Numbered from the stretch's first letter, positions 38,742-46,997 are shown. The stretch: DNA of 64,000 nt from Metabacillus dongyingensis (GCF_019933155.2 NZ_CP082944.1:4590001-4654000), one strand, 5' to 3'. Program-made: numbers and translations. The notes: a model not told the origin generated them from the sequence alone.

Positions 38742-38757
38742 ACTTGTTTAAACAAGT
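38742..38757. promoter_or_regulatory. Palindrome, candidate MarR operator
   Basis: Perfect 16-base palindrome ACTTGTTTAAACAAGT just upstream of the yclN promoter -35. A 12-of-16 match lies upstream of marR at 39257-39272. Assignment to the neighbouring MarR protein is inference. Confidence 0.45.
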
Positions 38758-38774
38758 ATTTATGCAAAAAACAT

Positions 38775-39206
38775 TTATTTTAAGTTATTTCTTATTTTAT
38801 CGAGCACCGTCAGACAGATTTCCATGTCGTGTTCACTAATCTCTGCTGAAGCATCCGCAATGGTTTGACCTGCTAACCCCTCGAGCTCAGATTGAAGATC
38901 TATCATTGCTTCAGTCAAAAAAATAAGGTTGATGCGCCCGTCACTTTCGTGCGGAACTCGTTTCACCAGCCCGCGCTTGATCATATTATCAATAAGCCGT
39001 GAAACACTTGGCTGATCTCTTTCATTAAGCAGAGCCAGCTGATTTTGCGTTTGGCCATCCTTTTCATAAAGTCTGCACAGGATTTGCCACTGTTCATACG
39101 TAACAGAATAGTCTCTTAAGTTTTGATTTAATCGGCTGCATATGAGCCTTGAAGCATGGAACAGTTTATATCCGAGTGAGTTGTCCAAATAATATTTATT
39201 GTTCAT
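38775..39206 (-). CDS. MarR-family transcriptional regulator
   Basis: A 143-residue winged-helix repressor: helices YSVTYEQWQILCRLY, recognition region NERDQPSVSRLIDNMIKRGLV (in two parts, residues 60-85) and wing with VPHESDGR. The ligand is unknown. It sits upstream of the siderophore importer in the same direction; whether it controls that operon is open. Confidence 0.9.
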   Translation of the reverse strand: MNNKYYLDNSLGYKLFHASRLICSRLNQNLRDYSVTYEQWQILCRLYEKDGQTQNQLALLNERDQPSVSRLIDNMIKRGLVKRVPHESDGRINLIFLTEAMIDLQSELEGLAGQTIADASAEISEHDMEICLTVLDKIRNNLK

Positions 39207-39278
39207 AGCTGCACACTCCTTTTACAATCTGTCCATTAATAATGGTAGAGGAAGAAGCTAGTTTATGCAAGTGTTTTC

Positions 39279-39422
39279 ATAAGAAAAGCGGAAACGCCCG
39301 TTTAGGCATGCGGACAGATAAGGATCCGACGGAAAGTCAGGGTTTGACTATTCACCGGATCCGTTCTGGCCCAGGAGCTGGACGGTCAAGCTAGACATAA
39401 ATACTTGATAACTATGTAAAAG
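39279..39422 (+). repeat. Dispersed hairpin element, copy B
   Basis: Starts AAGAAAAGCGGAAACGCCC, has GGACAGATAAGG, stem GGATCCG / CGGATCC enclosing GGAAAGTC, then AGGAGCTGGAC and a tail AGCTAGACATAAAT shared with the 17700 copy. It lies between marR and the VOC gene. Confidence 0.75.
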
Positions 39423-39452
39423 CATTACCAGGCAGGTCCTTTTTGATTATTC

Positions 39453-39866
39453 TTATTTAACTTTCTCAAGATTCAGATCCCAGATTACTCCAAATGCATC
39501 CTTCACTTTAGCATAAGTGGCTCCCCAGAATGTATCCTGAAGCTCCATCAAAATCGTGCCTTTTTCAATTAGAGCACTGTAAACGGTTCTGATTTCATCC
39601 TCGGATTCGAACTCCAACACCAATGATAGATTGTTGCCGATTTCAACTGTATTGCCTGGAAAAGCATCTGAAATCATTAGAAGCAGATCATCTTTTTTCA
39701 GACGGGCGTGCATGATTTTTTGTTCTGCCTCAGGAGGAGTAGGATAGTCGGCTTCGCCATACGTCTGAATTACTTCAATCTCGCAGCCAAAAACTCCTTT
39801 ATAGTACTCCAGTGCTTCTTTCGCATTTCCATTAAACATTAAATAAGGTGTTGCTTGATGCTTCAT
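39453..39866 (-). CDS. VOC-family (PhnB-like) protein
   Basis: About 137 residues of the vicinal-oxygen-chelate/glyoxalase fold, PhnB-like: TPYLMFNGNAKEALEYYKGVFG at the N-terminus in two parts and GATYAKVKDAFGVIWDLN at the end. Chosen start 39866 (MKHQATPYL) has AAGGAGTG seven bases upstream; the frame extends 21 codons further. Enzyme activity cannot be predicted from this family. Confidence 0.85.
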   Translation of the reverse strand: MKHQATPYLMFNGNAKEALEYYKGVFGCEIEVIQTYGEADYPTPPEAEQKIMHARLKKDDLLLMISDAFPGNTVEIGNNLSLVLEFESEDEIRTVYSALIEKGTILMELQDTFWGATYAKVKDAFGVIWDLNLEKVK

Positions 39867-40100
39867 AAACAAACACTCCTTCGCAATGGATGATACTGTC
39901 ATTATAGTGGACAGCTTCCTAATACTCAATCGGGTAATTATCTGAAGAATAAGAAAACGTATAGAAAATGTTCACAAAGATACGACATCTTTTTGTCAAA
40001 TGCTCCCGACTATTACTTTCCAGTACAAATAACTGTTAATATGTTAGATAATCAAGTATGTTAGTAAGGGTTTGGATTTAAAAAGAAAAGGAGAATTGTG

Positions 40101-41015
40101 ATGAAAAGTACAGAGGTAATCGTAGAGGATTCTCTTTCTATAAAAAGCATCTTTTCTTGGAGTAATTTTAAGGCTATCGTCAAAGACGGCATTGTGAAAT
40201 CAAACCTTCTCGGTATGTTTGCAGGCCTTTCAGTAGCGTTGTCTGTATATAATATCAGTTTTGTGGATAATATTCTGGTCGTCATTCTTGCTCTTCTGGG
40301 TACGGCAGCTGTTGTTGGCGGTGCCGGTGCGATTAATAACTATTACGACCGCGATATCGATTCTCTTATGAAACGCACGATGGAGAGACCAACAGTTACA
40401 GGATCCATCCATCCCAAGTTTGCATTATGGCTTGGCACCGCGCTTTCAATAAGCGGAATTGTGTTTTTGTTCCTGATTTCACCTTTAACGGCTTTTATTG
40501 GAGCTCTTGGATTATTCTTATACCTTGTCCCTTACACAATGTGGACAAAAAGAAAAACAATTTATAACACAGAGGTAGGAAGCTTATCCGGCGCCATTGC
40601 CCCTCTAATTGGCTGGGCAGCGATTTCGCCTGACATGTTCCACCCTGCAGCACTTGGACTATTCGTTTTAATGTTTTTATGGCAGCCTCCTCATTTCTAT
40701 GCGATTGCCATCAGACGTTTAGAAGATTACAAGAATGCAAGCGTCCCGATGCTTCCGGTTGTAAAAGGAACACCGCGTGCTAAAATTCAAACAATCGTTT
40801 ATTTAATATTGCTTCTTGCATCATCATTCCTGTTCTTATCCTTCAGCAAAGTCGTCGCTTTCTCCATGTTCGCCCTGACACTTGCCTGGATGCTTGCCGG
40901 AATCATCAGTTTTAAAAAGATGGATGATTACAAATGGGCAACGATGATGTTTATCTTCTCACTGAATCATTTAACGATCATTTTCACTATGCTAATTATT
41001 GTTTCGTTTCTATAA
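40101..41015 (+). CDS. ctaB: Protoheme IX farnesyltransferase (heme O synthase)
   Basis: Attaches a farnesyl group to heme b, giving heme O for cytochrome oxidases. It is a 304-residue UbiA-family membrane enzyme with about eight or nine helices; Asp-rich motif NNYYDRDIDSLMKRT near residue 80 binds prenyl-PP through magnesium, and YTMWTKRKTIYNT and AIAIRRLEDYKNASVPMLP are typical. ATG 40101 follows AAAAGGAG. The stop codon is supplied by the adjacent repeat element. The other cta genes are not in this window. Confidence 0.93.
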   Translation: MKSTEVIVEDSLSIKSIFSWSNFKAIVKDGIVKSNLLGMFAGLSVALSVYNISFVDNILVVILALLGTAAVVGGAGAINNYYDRDIDSLMKRTMERPTVTGSIHPKFALWLGTALSISGIVFLFLISPLTAFIGALGLFLYLVPYTMWTKRKTIYNTEVGSLSGAIAPLIGWAAISPDMFHPAALGLFVLMFLWQPPHFYAIAIRRLEDYKNASVPMLPVVKGTPRAKIQTIVYLILLLASSFLFLSFSKVVAFSMFALTLAWMLAGIISFKKMDDYKWATMMFIFSLNHLTIIFTMLIIVSFL

Positions 41016-41130
41016 GAAAAGCGGAAGCGCCTTGGTCAGCTCCGACAGGCAGATAAGGACCCGCCGGAAAAGTCCGGATTTGACTTTTTTGGCGGATCCG
41101 TTCAACCGAGGAGTTAGGAGCTGGATACGA
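41013..41130 (+). repeat. Dispersed hairpin element, copy C
   Basis: TAAGAAAAGCGGAAGCGCC, CTCCGACAGGCAGATAAGG, stem GGACCCGCC / GGCGGATCC enclosing AAAAGTC / GACTTTT, then CAACCGAGGAGTTAGGAGC. Outer arms CAGCTCC and GGAGCTG can also pair. Its first three bases are the ctaB stop codon. Confidence 0.78.
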
Positions 41131-41145
41131 GTACTTTGCCATAAC

Positions 41146-41177
41146 TTAAAAAAGTCAGCCCTTCGGCTGGCTTTTTT
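41146..41177. terminator. Bidirectional terminator between ctaB and the RraB-like gene
   Basis: Stem AGTCAGCC / GGCTGGCT with a CTTC loop, A run before and T run after. Confidence 0.88.
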
Positions 41178-41498
41178 CTATTCAGTCATGACGCTCCATC
41201 CATCTGCATAGCCGCCAAGCGGCTTGGTAATCGCATCAAGCTTCTTTTGCATGGCCACAATCTCATTATGCTTTAAATGCATCTTAACGGAGCCAAAGCA
41301 TGTCCATTCTTCCACATCATCGTCATACTCCATCATGAATTTGTAGCCTTTATCAGAAAGTGCCTTTAAAATGGCTTCCCCGTTCTCCTGATCCGGAACC
41401 GCCACATAAAAATCAATCATATGAGGCTTCTTAAAATTAAGACCTTCTTTGTACAGCATACTCAGTACTTTTCCATCCTCATCCTTTGGAAAATTCAT
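41178..41498 (-). CDS. RraB-domain (ribonuclease E inhibitor type) protein
   Basis: A 106-residue acidic protein starting MNFPKDEDGKVLSMLYKEG and containing HMIDFYVAVPDQENGEAI, the pattern of the RraB domain family. Bacilli lack RNase E (they use RNase Y), so the inhibitor role known in enterobacteria may not apply. Stands alone, with a ribosome site AAAGGAGGAG. Confidence 0.75.
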   Translation of the reverse strand: MNFPKDEDGKVLSMLYKEGLNFKKPHMIDFYVAVPDQENGEAILKALSDKGYKFMMEYDDDVEEWTCFGSVKMHLKHNEIVAMQKKLDAITKPLGGYADGWSVMTE

Positions 41499-41655
41499 AG
41501 TATCTCCTCCTTTTTATAAAAAGTGCATCTTCATTATCTTATAACAATCTGAAATTGCAATCCCCATCTAAAGTCTGAGAAAACTTCAATCCAATGGTGA
41601 ATTTTCTCAAAGAATCTTTTCCATATAATAAAAGGAACAAAAGGAGGCTGAAACG

Positions 41656-41814
41656 ATGGGTACAGACAACTTTTATGTTTTAGAGGAACTAAGAAAATGG
41701 CAGCAAGAGGAGCTTCATAAAAGAATGAAGTTTAACGAAACGTATCAATTATATTCTGATGTACCAAGGAAGAAAGTATGCGCGGACTTTATTTTATTTA
41801 AGATTTGCATATAA
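41656..41814 (+). CDS. Small hypothetical protein (52 residues)
   Basis: Begins MGTDNFYVLEELRKWQQEEL; charged and helical over the first 35 residues, with two cysteines and a hydrophobic end (FILFKICI). A strong AAAGGAGGCTG ribosome site precedes ATG by six bases, and TATAAT occurs 23 bases before the site. A bidirectional terminator follows. I do not recognise the family. Confidence 0.65.
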   Translation: MGTDNFYVLEELRKWQQEELHKRMKFNETYQLYSDVPRKKVCADFILFKICI

Positions 41815-41854
41815 AACGAAAGCTCAGCCAAAAAACGGCTGAGCTCTGTTTTTA
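41815..41854. terminator. Bidirectional terminator between small ORF and MerR-type gene
   Basis: Stem AGCTCAGCC / GGCTGAGCT around a C/A-rich loop, with CGTTTTAT on the minus strand and CTGTTTTTA on the plus strand. Confidence 0.85.
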
Positions 41855-42580
41855 CTTCTTATGGTTATCCGCGTAAACAGCCATTGCATCTCTCATATAT
41901 GCAGCTAACCCTTCACCGAACTTATCAATGTTTTTTGTAAACCGTTCATCATCTACATACATTTGTCCGAGTCCTTTAAAAGCATCAAGCGAATAATCGC
42001 CAAACTCGTTCAGAAGCTCATACCATTCTCCGATTGCAGCCTGTGACTCTTCAGATGAAGGTGAGTCGTGACGAAGATCTGCAAGCTTTCTATAAAGATT
42101 ATTAAAATTATCCTGCATTTCTTTGGTCATGCCCGCTGCTTTAGCGTTAGCTTTATCAACCGCCTCGTCGCCCCAGCGTTCGCGCGCTTCCTGTTCATAA
42201 GGATTTTGACTGAAGTCAAAACCTTCAAATTTTTCTTTCTGTGACATCTCAATTTCTCCTTTCGCATGTTTTATAGTTTTCTCAACTGTTGCAATCATCT
42301 GATCAAGCCGGTTCCGCTTCTCAAGCAGCATTTTCCTGTGCAGCCTGAGCGCTTCTTCCCGGTCAAATGAAGGACTGCTGATGACTTCTTTTATTTTCTT
42401 TAAAGGGAAACCAAGCTCTTTAAAAAATAAGATCTGCTGCAGCGTTTCGAGATTTTCATTGGAATAAAGCCGGTATCCAGAATCAGTTACCCCATCTGGC
42501 GTTAACAATCCGATTTCATCATAATGATGCAGTGTGCGCACACTAATTCCAACTAAATCCGCGACTTCTTTTACTTTCAT
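41852..42580 (-). CDS. MerR-family regulator with TipAS-type domain (Mta/TipA-like)
   Basis: A 242-residue activator. N-terminal MerR helix-turn-helix (MKVKEVADLVGISVRTLHHYDEIGL in two parts, then SGYRLYS), dimerisation coiled coil (about 75-110), and a C-terminal TipAS antibiotic-recognition domain (about 115-242, with YEQEARERWGDEAV). Resembles B. subtilis Mta, which activates multidrug efflux genes; no efflux gene is adjacent here. Confidence 0.85.
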   Translation of the reverse strand: MKVKEVADLVGISVRTLHHYDEIGLLTPDGVTDSGYRLYSNENLETLQQILFFKELGFPLKKIKEVISSPSFDREEALRLHRKMLLEKRNRLDQMIATVEKTIKHAKGEIEMSQKEKFEGFDFSQNPYEQEARERWGDEAVDKANAKAAGMTKEMQDNFNNLYRKLADLRHDSPSSEESQAAIGEWYELLNEFGDYSLDAFKGLGQMYVDDERFTKNIDKFGEGLAAYMRDAMAVYADNHKK

Positions 42581-42730
42581 AAGCTGTCAGCCTCCCTTCA
42601 CTATTTACTTTAAGGTATGACGTTACGTTAGAGTCAATTAGTTTTTTTAGCTTTTTAATTAAGAGTTTGGAATTTTTATTGCAGCTGATTCTCTTACTAT
42701 TGGCTTTGGGCCTTTCTGGGAATCTTACCT

Positions 42731-43421
42731 GCCCTCGAATACTCAATTTGCTCATTTTCACCTTTTTAAGGAATCATTGATACCCTTTGAGTATCCATTT
42801 TGTTCATTTTCATCTTTTTAAGGAATCATTGATACCCTTTGAGTATCCATTCTGCTCATTTTCATCTTTTTAAGGAATCATTGATACCCTTTGAGTATCC
42901 ATTCTGCTTATTTTCACCTTTTTAAGGAATCATAGATGCACTTTGAGTATCCATTCTGCTTATTTTCATCTTTTTAAGGACTCATTGATACCCTTTGAGT
43001 ATCCATTCTGCTCATTTTCACCTTTTTAAGGAATCATAGATGCACTTTGAGTATCCATTCTGCTCATTTTCATCTTTTTAAGGAATCATTGATACCCTTT
43101 GAGTATCCATTCTGCTCATTTTCACCTTTTTAAGGAATCATAGATGCCCTTTGAGTATCCATTCTGCTCATTTTTACCTTTTTAAGGAATCATAGATACC
43201 CTTTGAGTCCCCATTCTGCTCATTTTCACCTTTTTAAAGAATCATAGATGCTCTTTGAGTATCCATTCTGTTCATTTTCACCTTTTTAAAGAATCATTGA
43301 TGCCCTTTGAGTATCCATTCTGCTCATTTTCACCTTTTTAAAGAATCATAGATGCTCTTTGAGTATCCATTCTGTTCATTTTCACCTTTTTAAAGAATCA
43401 TTGATGCCCTTTGAGTATCCA
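42731..43421. repeat. Tandem array of 13 units, strict 52-bp period
   Basis: The element CTTTTTAA(G/A)GAATCAT recurs at 42762 + 52k for k = 0 to 12 with no insertion or deletion; a degenerate partial unit precedes it. Units differ by a few substitutions, mainly TTGATACC versus TAGATGCA/CC/CT. The last four units form two identical 104-bp dimers. It occupies most of the 930-base gap between minJ and the MerR-type gene; no spacers, so not CRISPR. Confidence 0.95.
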
Positions 43422-43465
43422 ATTAGAGCTGTTACGCCTTCAAGGCACATAAGTTTACAACCATA

Positions 43466-43499
43466 CAAAAAAATCACTCAAACAATAGTCTGAGTGATT
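43466..43499 (-). terminator. Terminator of minJ
   Basis: Stem AATCACTCA / TGAGTGATT with seven T on the minus strand, 11 bases after the minJ stop and before the 52-bp array. Confidence 0.88.
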
Positions 43500-43509
43500 A
43501 TCTGACAGC

Positions 43510-44688
43510 TTATACCGCCTCTGTCTCCCACTTCTTCTCATCCTGTACAAACAGAATGCCAAGCTCGTGGTGTTCGCCTTTGTAAACGGCTCCCTGGACG
43601 TAGCGGATCTCTCCATTTAAGCCAATGACTTCCATTTTACAGAAAGCACCGTTAATTTGCAGGGCCTGGTAAAACTCATCGACCGTCTTAACCGAGGCTC
43701 CATTTGTTTTCATAATGATTTCGCCAACTTCGAGCTCAAACTTAACGGCAGGTGAATGCGGCAAAATGCCAAGCACCATCAGGCCGTGATCCCGCTTTGA
43801 GAAATAGAAGGCTGCCGAATTATCATTCATCCGCTGGCGGACAGTCAAAAATTCTCTCCCGATGATGGCAAGCAGTGCTGCTGCAAATGCAAGCGGCATA
43901 AACCAGACACTTGCGACCGCCACGGCAAAAATAATCATTCCAAGCCAGATGATGCGCTTAGACGTGACCATAATACTTTCTTTAGGCAATGAACCCTGAA
44001 CTCTTTGATGAAACCCAATGATATAAGGAATGAACACAAAAAGAAATGGCTCATCTCCGATAGTCAGTACCGGCCACCACGACAGGCTTTCCGTTAAGGA
44101 TCCTCCTGGAATGAGTAAAAACAGCGGCAGCAGCCATGTTCGATTTGCAACATGATTCCCGATTGGAAGACCCCTGCTGCTTTTTAATAGAAATGGCGAA
44201 GTCTTTAAATGAGCTGTCCGATAAGCAAGGACACCCTCCGCAACCATAAGCAGTCCCATTAATATTGCGAGAATTGAAAAGCTTGTCTCATTTAGATCTG
44301 GTAAAAAAGAGACAGCATCTGCCTGCATCAAAAGAAATACCGAAAAGATGGTTAATCCCATTGTGTAAGCAGGCGAAAGAAAGCGCAGCTGAAAAGTCAG
44401 AGACAGAATAACTGTCACGGCTGCAAGCAGGATGATTGAACCAAGCGGAATCATCGTGCCAAGAGCAAATGTCACTGCAGACAATAGAAGACCTGTGAGC
44501 AGTCCTTTTGAATATGTAAACCGTACTTCTTCATAGATATCTTGAATTCTTGTATGGAAGGATTTACGCTCCCGCTTTATGCGAATAAACCCAAGTACAA
44601 GGGAATAAATAAGGAAAAAATAAACGAGAGGATGAATAAAAAACCTTCCCATTGCCAATAGAATTTCCAGCAACCAGTTTTCAAGCAA
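43510..44688 (-). CDS. minJ: Cell division topological determinant MinJ (PDZ membrane protein)
   Basis: Bridges DivIVA to MinD and helps restrict septation; also needed for swarming in B. subtilis. It is 392 residues with about seven to eight membrane helices (1-285) and a C-terminal PDZ domain (about 300-385: HGLMVLGILPHSPAVKFELEVG in two parts, IMKTNGASVKTVDEFYQAL). Identification rests on this architecture and on the swrA-ctpB neighbourhood. A 93-base gap separates it from swrA. Confidence 0.9.
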   Translation of the reverse strand: MLENWLLEILLAMGRFFIHPLVYFFLIYSLVLGFIRIKRERKSFHTRIQDIYEEVRFTYSKGLLTGLLLSAVTFALGTMIPLGSIILLAAVTVILSLTFQLRFLSPAYTMGLTIFSVFLLMQADAVSFLPDLNETSFSILAILMGLLMVAEGVLAYRTAHLKTSPFLLKSSRGLPIGNHVANRTWLLPLFLLIPGGSLTESLSWWPVLTIGDEPFLFVFIPYIIGFHQRVQGSLPKESIMVTSKRIIWLGMIIFAVAVASVWFMPLAFAAALLAIIGREFLTVRQRMNDNSAAFYFSKRDHGLMVLGILPHSPAVKFELEVGEIIMKTNGASVKTVDEFYQALQINGAFCKMEVIGLNGEIRYVQGAVYKGEHHELGILFVQDEKKWETEAV

Positions 44689-44781
44689 ACTTCATACACC
44701 ACCTTGATTGCTTTCGTCACTTAGTAAGTAAACGATTAATGCTATTTTATCAGATATAGTATAGGATGAATATCACCGAGT

Positions 44782-45135
44782 TTACTTTAATTTGCTCCAA
44801 AGATGCAAATTCGAAAGTGAAAAATCAAGGAGTGAGTCGTCTACTTTTATATCCAGCACTTCTTCAATCAGCTGCATAGACCGTTTTATATCCGTGAGGT
44901 TTAACGAAAGACGCTTGTAGTTCTCCGTTAAATAGTGAAAGTATTCTTGAATGCAAACTTTATCGATTTCCTGCAGTCTCTTAACGTCTGTGTAGTTTGC
45001 CAAGTACATGCAGAACAGCTGAACCCATTTGCTGACCTTCGCATGTGAGGAATTTGCAGTTTGTAGTCTTTCTTTAAATTCTTCTGTCAACTGTCGATAA
45101 GTTTGTTCTCTCATCACACTTGCCCTTTTTTTCAA
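44782..45135 (-). CDS. swrA: Swarming motility regulator SwrA
   Basis: A 117-residue protein resembling B. subtilis SwrA, which acts with DegU on the fla/che promoter. The block YFHYLTENYKRLSLNLTDIKRSMQLI (in two parts, residues 65-92) and the end DFSLSNLHLW are the best matches. Starts at TTG (GGGGAGATCAA before it). Codons 2-4 contain a run of seven A, but the frame is intact. Same position next to minJ and ctpB as in B. subtilis. Confidence 0.85.
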   Translation of the reverse strand: MKKRASVMREQTYRQLTEEFKERLQTANSSHAKVSKWVQLFCMYLANYTDVKRLQEIDKVCIQEYFHYLTENYKRLSLNLTDIKRSMQLIEEVLDIKVDDSLLDFSLSNLHLWSKLK

Positions 45136-45356
45136 TTGATCTCCCCATCTTTCTGTTTTTAGAGTGTGTTGTAGAACAGTACTTCCATCGTAAAACTAAT
45201 ATCCCGATTAATCAACTAGCTAAAGTTTCATTTTTTTGTGCGCGAAAAGTCTGTACTAATTATAAAAATACGGAAATTCTTTCTGATTTTCGTCGTTATT
45301 CTTACAAAAAATCTAAAAATCATCCTAAATGTAGTTATTTTGTTAGAAAATTCCAT

Positions 45357-45394
45357 AAAAATAGAGCCAGCTCCCTAGTTTGCAAGCCGGCTCT
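45357..45394 (-). terminator. Terminator of ctpB
   Basis: Stem AGAGCCGGCT / AGCTGGCTCT and ATTTTTAT on the minus strand. Confidence 0.88.
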
Positions 45395-45399
45395 ACTAT

Positions 45400-46863
45400 T
45401 TATCTGGATAAAGTTTCAATTGCTTTCTCAAGCTGAAGATCATGTTTTCCATTTAAACGCTGCTCAGAAACCTTTTGATTAATGGCCTCTGCCGTTTGAA
45501 CATCAATATTTCCAGTAGCGGAAAGCTTGTTTTTCTTTTGGAAATCCTTGACGGCTACAGCCATTTTCTTCCCAAAATATCCATCTTCTCGTCCTGGGTC
45601 ATAGCCTAATCCTTTTAAAAGAATCTGCGCTATTTTGATTTGCTCATCATTCATATCAACAGCGAGCGGTTTTTCCAGCTGAATCGGTGCAGTAACAAGG
45701 TGCTTAGGCTGTGAAACTTTGATTGTTGGTTCAACACCTTTTTTATGGATCCAATTGCCTTCAGGTGTCAGCCATTTATAAAGAGTCAGCTTGATGTTGC
45801 TTCCGTCGCCCATAGGAACTGCCTGCTGAACAGTGCCTTTTCCAAAAGAGGTCTCTCCAATAATCTCATACTGGCCGGCTTCCTTTAAAGCTCCTGCCAG
45901 AATTTCAGAAGCAGATGCACTTCCTTTATCAATCAGGACTGTAACAGGATAGTCTTTTTTCTCAGTCAAATTGGAGAAATAGCGTTTCTTATCGCCGTTG
46001 CGCTCTTCAATTTGAATATATGGCTGATCCTTGGTCACAAATTGTTTCAGAATTTCTTCTACACTTTGCAAATACCCGCCAGGATTTCCGCGAACATCGA
46101 GGACCAGTCCTTTAATGTTTTTTTGCTCAAGCTTTGTTAATTCCTCTGTGAAATCGTTAGCTGTATCTTCCGAGAAAGAGGTGATTTCAATATAGCCATA
46201 TTTCGATTTCCCTTTTGTTTTAACAGAACTGAATACCGTTTCAATCGGAATTTCGTCCCGTGTCACTTCAAAGCTCAGTTTTTCTTTTGAACCGTTCCGC
46301 AGCACTTCAATTTTAACCTTTGTTCCTTTTTTTCCGCGGATTTTAAGAACGGTATCGTTGAGGTCGCCCCCGGCGACAGATTCACCATCAATGGTAATGA
46401 CCTGATCATTCGGCTGCAGACCTGCTTTTTCTGCAGGTGAATTTTTAAATGGAGAGACGATAATGATTTTGCCGCCATCCATTCCCACTTCTGCACCGAT
46501 GCCTTCAAAAGAAGAATCAAGACTATCGGAAAATTGTTTGGCTGTTTCTTTATCCATATAGACAGAATAAGGATCATCGAGAGTGGTCAGCATGCCTTGA
46601 ATTGCTCCTTCAAGCAGCTCCTCCTCGTCAACTTCCTCAACATATTTGCTCGAGATTAACTCATAAGCCTGTTTCACTTTTTCGAGTCCTTCTACTTCTT
46701 GATCCCGATCTTGCTTTAATACATCAGTCACAGCAGGAACGGCAAGCTCTTCTGCTTTTGTATCCTGCTGATCATGTTCCATAAACTGCATGCCGGCGTA
46801 CATGCCGCCCGCACCCAGTGCCATTGAGAGAGTCATCATAAGAGCTGTGACTTTTTGCTTCAT
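45400..46863 (-). CDS. ctpB: Carboxy-terminal processing protease CtpB
   Basis: S41 serine protease of 487 residues. Signal anchor (about 5-25), PDZ domain (about 95-175), catalytic core with Ser in KGSASASEILAGALK and Lys in GETSFGKGTVQQ, and a C-terminal peptidoglycan-binding domain (KGLGYDPGREDGYFG). In B. subtilis CtpB cleaves SpoIVFA during sporulation sigma-K activation. Start at 46863 has AGAAGGAGGAAC; the frame extends 35 codons further without support. Confidence 0.93.
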   Translation of the reverse strand: MKQKVTALMMTLSMALGAGGMYAGMQFMEHDQQDTKAEELAVPAVTDVLKQDRDQEVEGLEKVKQAYELISSKYVEEVDEEELLEGAIQGMLTTLDDPYSVYMDKETAKQFSDSLDSSFEGIGAEVGMDGGKIIIVSPFKNSPAEKAGLQPNDQVITIDGESVAGGDLNDTVLKIRGKKGTKVKIEVLRNGSKEKLSFEVTRDEIPIETVFSSVKTKGKSKYGYIEITSFSEDTANDFTEELTKLEQKNIKGLVLDVRGNPGGYLQSVEEILKQFVTKDQPYIQIEERNGDKKRYFSNLTEKKDYPVTVLIDKGSASASEILAGALKEAGQYEIIGETSFGKGTVQQAVPMGDGSNIKLTLYKWLTPEGNWIHKKGVEPTIKVSQPKHLVTAPIQLEKPLAVDMNDEQIKIAQILLKGLGYDPGREDGYFGKKMAVAVKDFQKKNKLSATGNIDVQTAEAINQKVSEQRLNGKHDLQLEKAIETLSR

Positions 46864-46997
46864 CTTGTTCCTCCTTCTAAAGGTTAACTTCGTTATGTAG
46901 GACCTGAACTTTACAAATAAACTCGTATCTCTAGTATATGTGAAAAAAGGATAAATCATGTAGGACAAGATGATTTATCTAAAAAATACAGGAACGT

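Noticed and set aside
42731..43421. Possible CRISPR array
   Set aside because: The whole 52-base unit is repeated with no unique spacers and no cas genes are near.
44782..45135. swrA as a frameshifted pseudogene
   Set aside because: The A7 tract keeps the frame and the full length matches the family.
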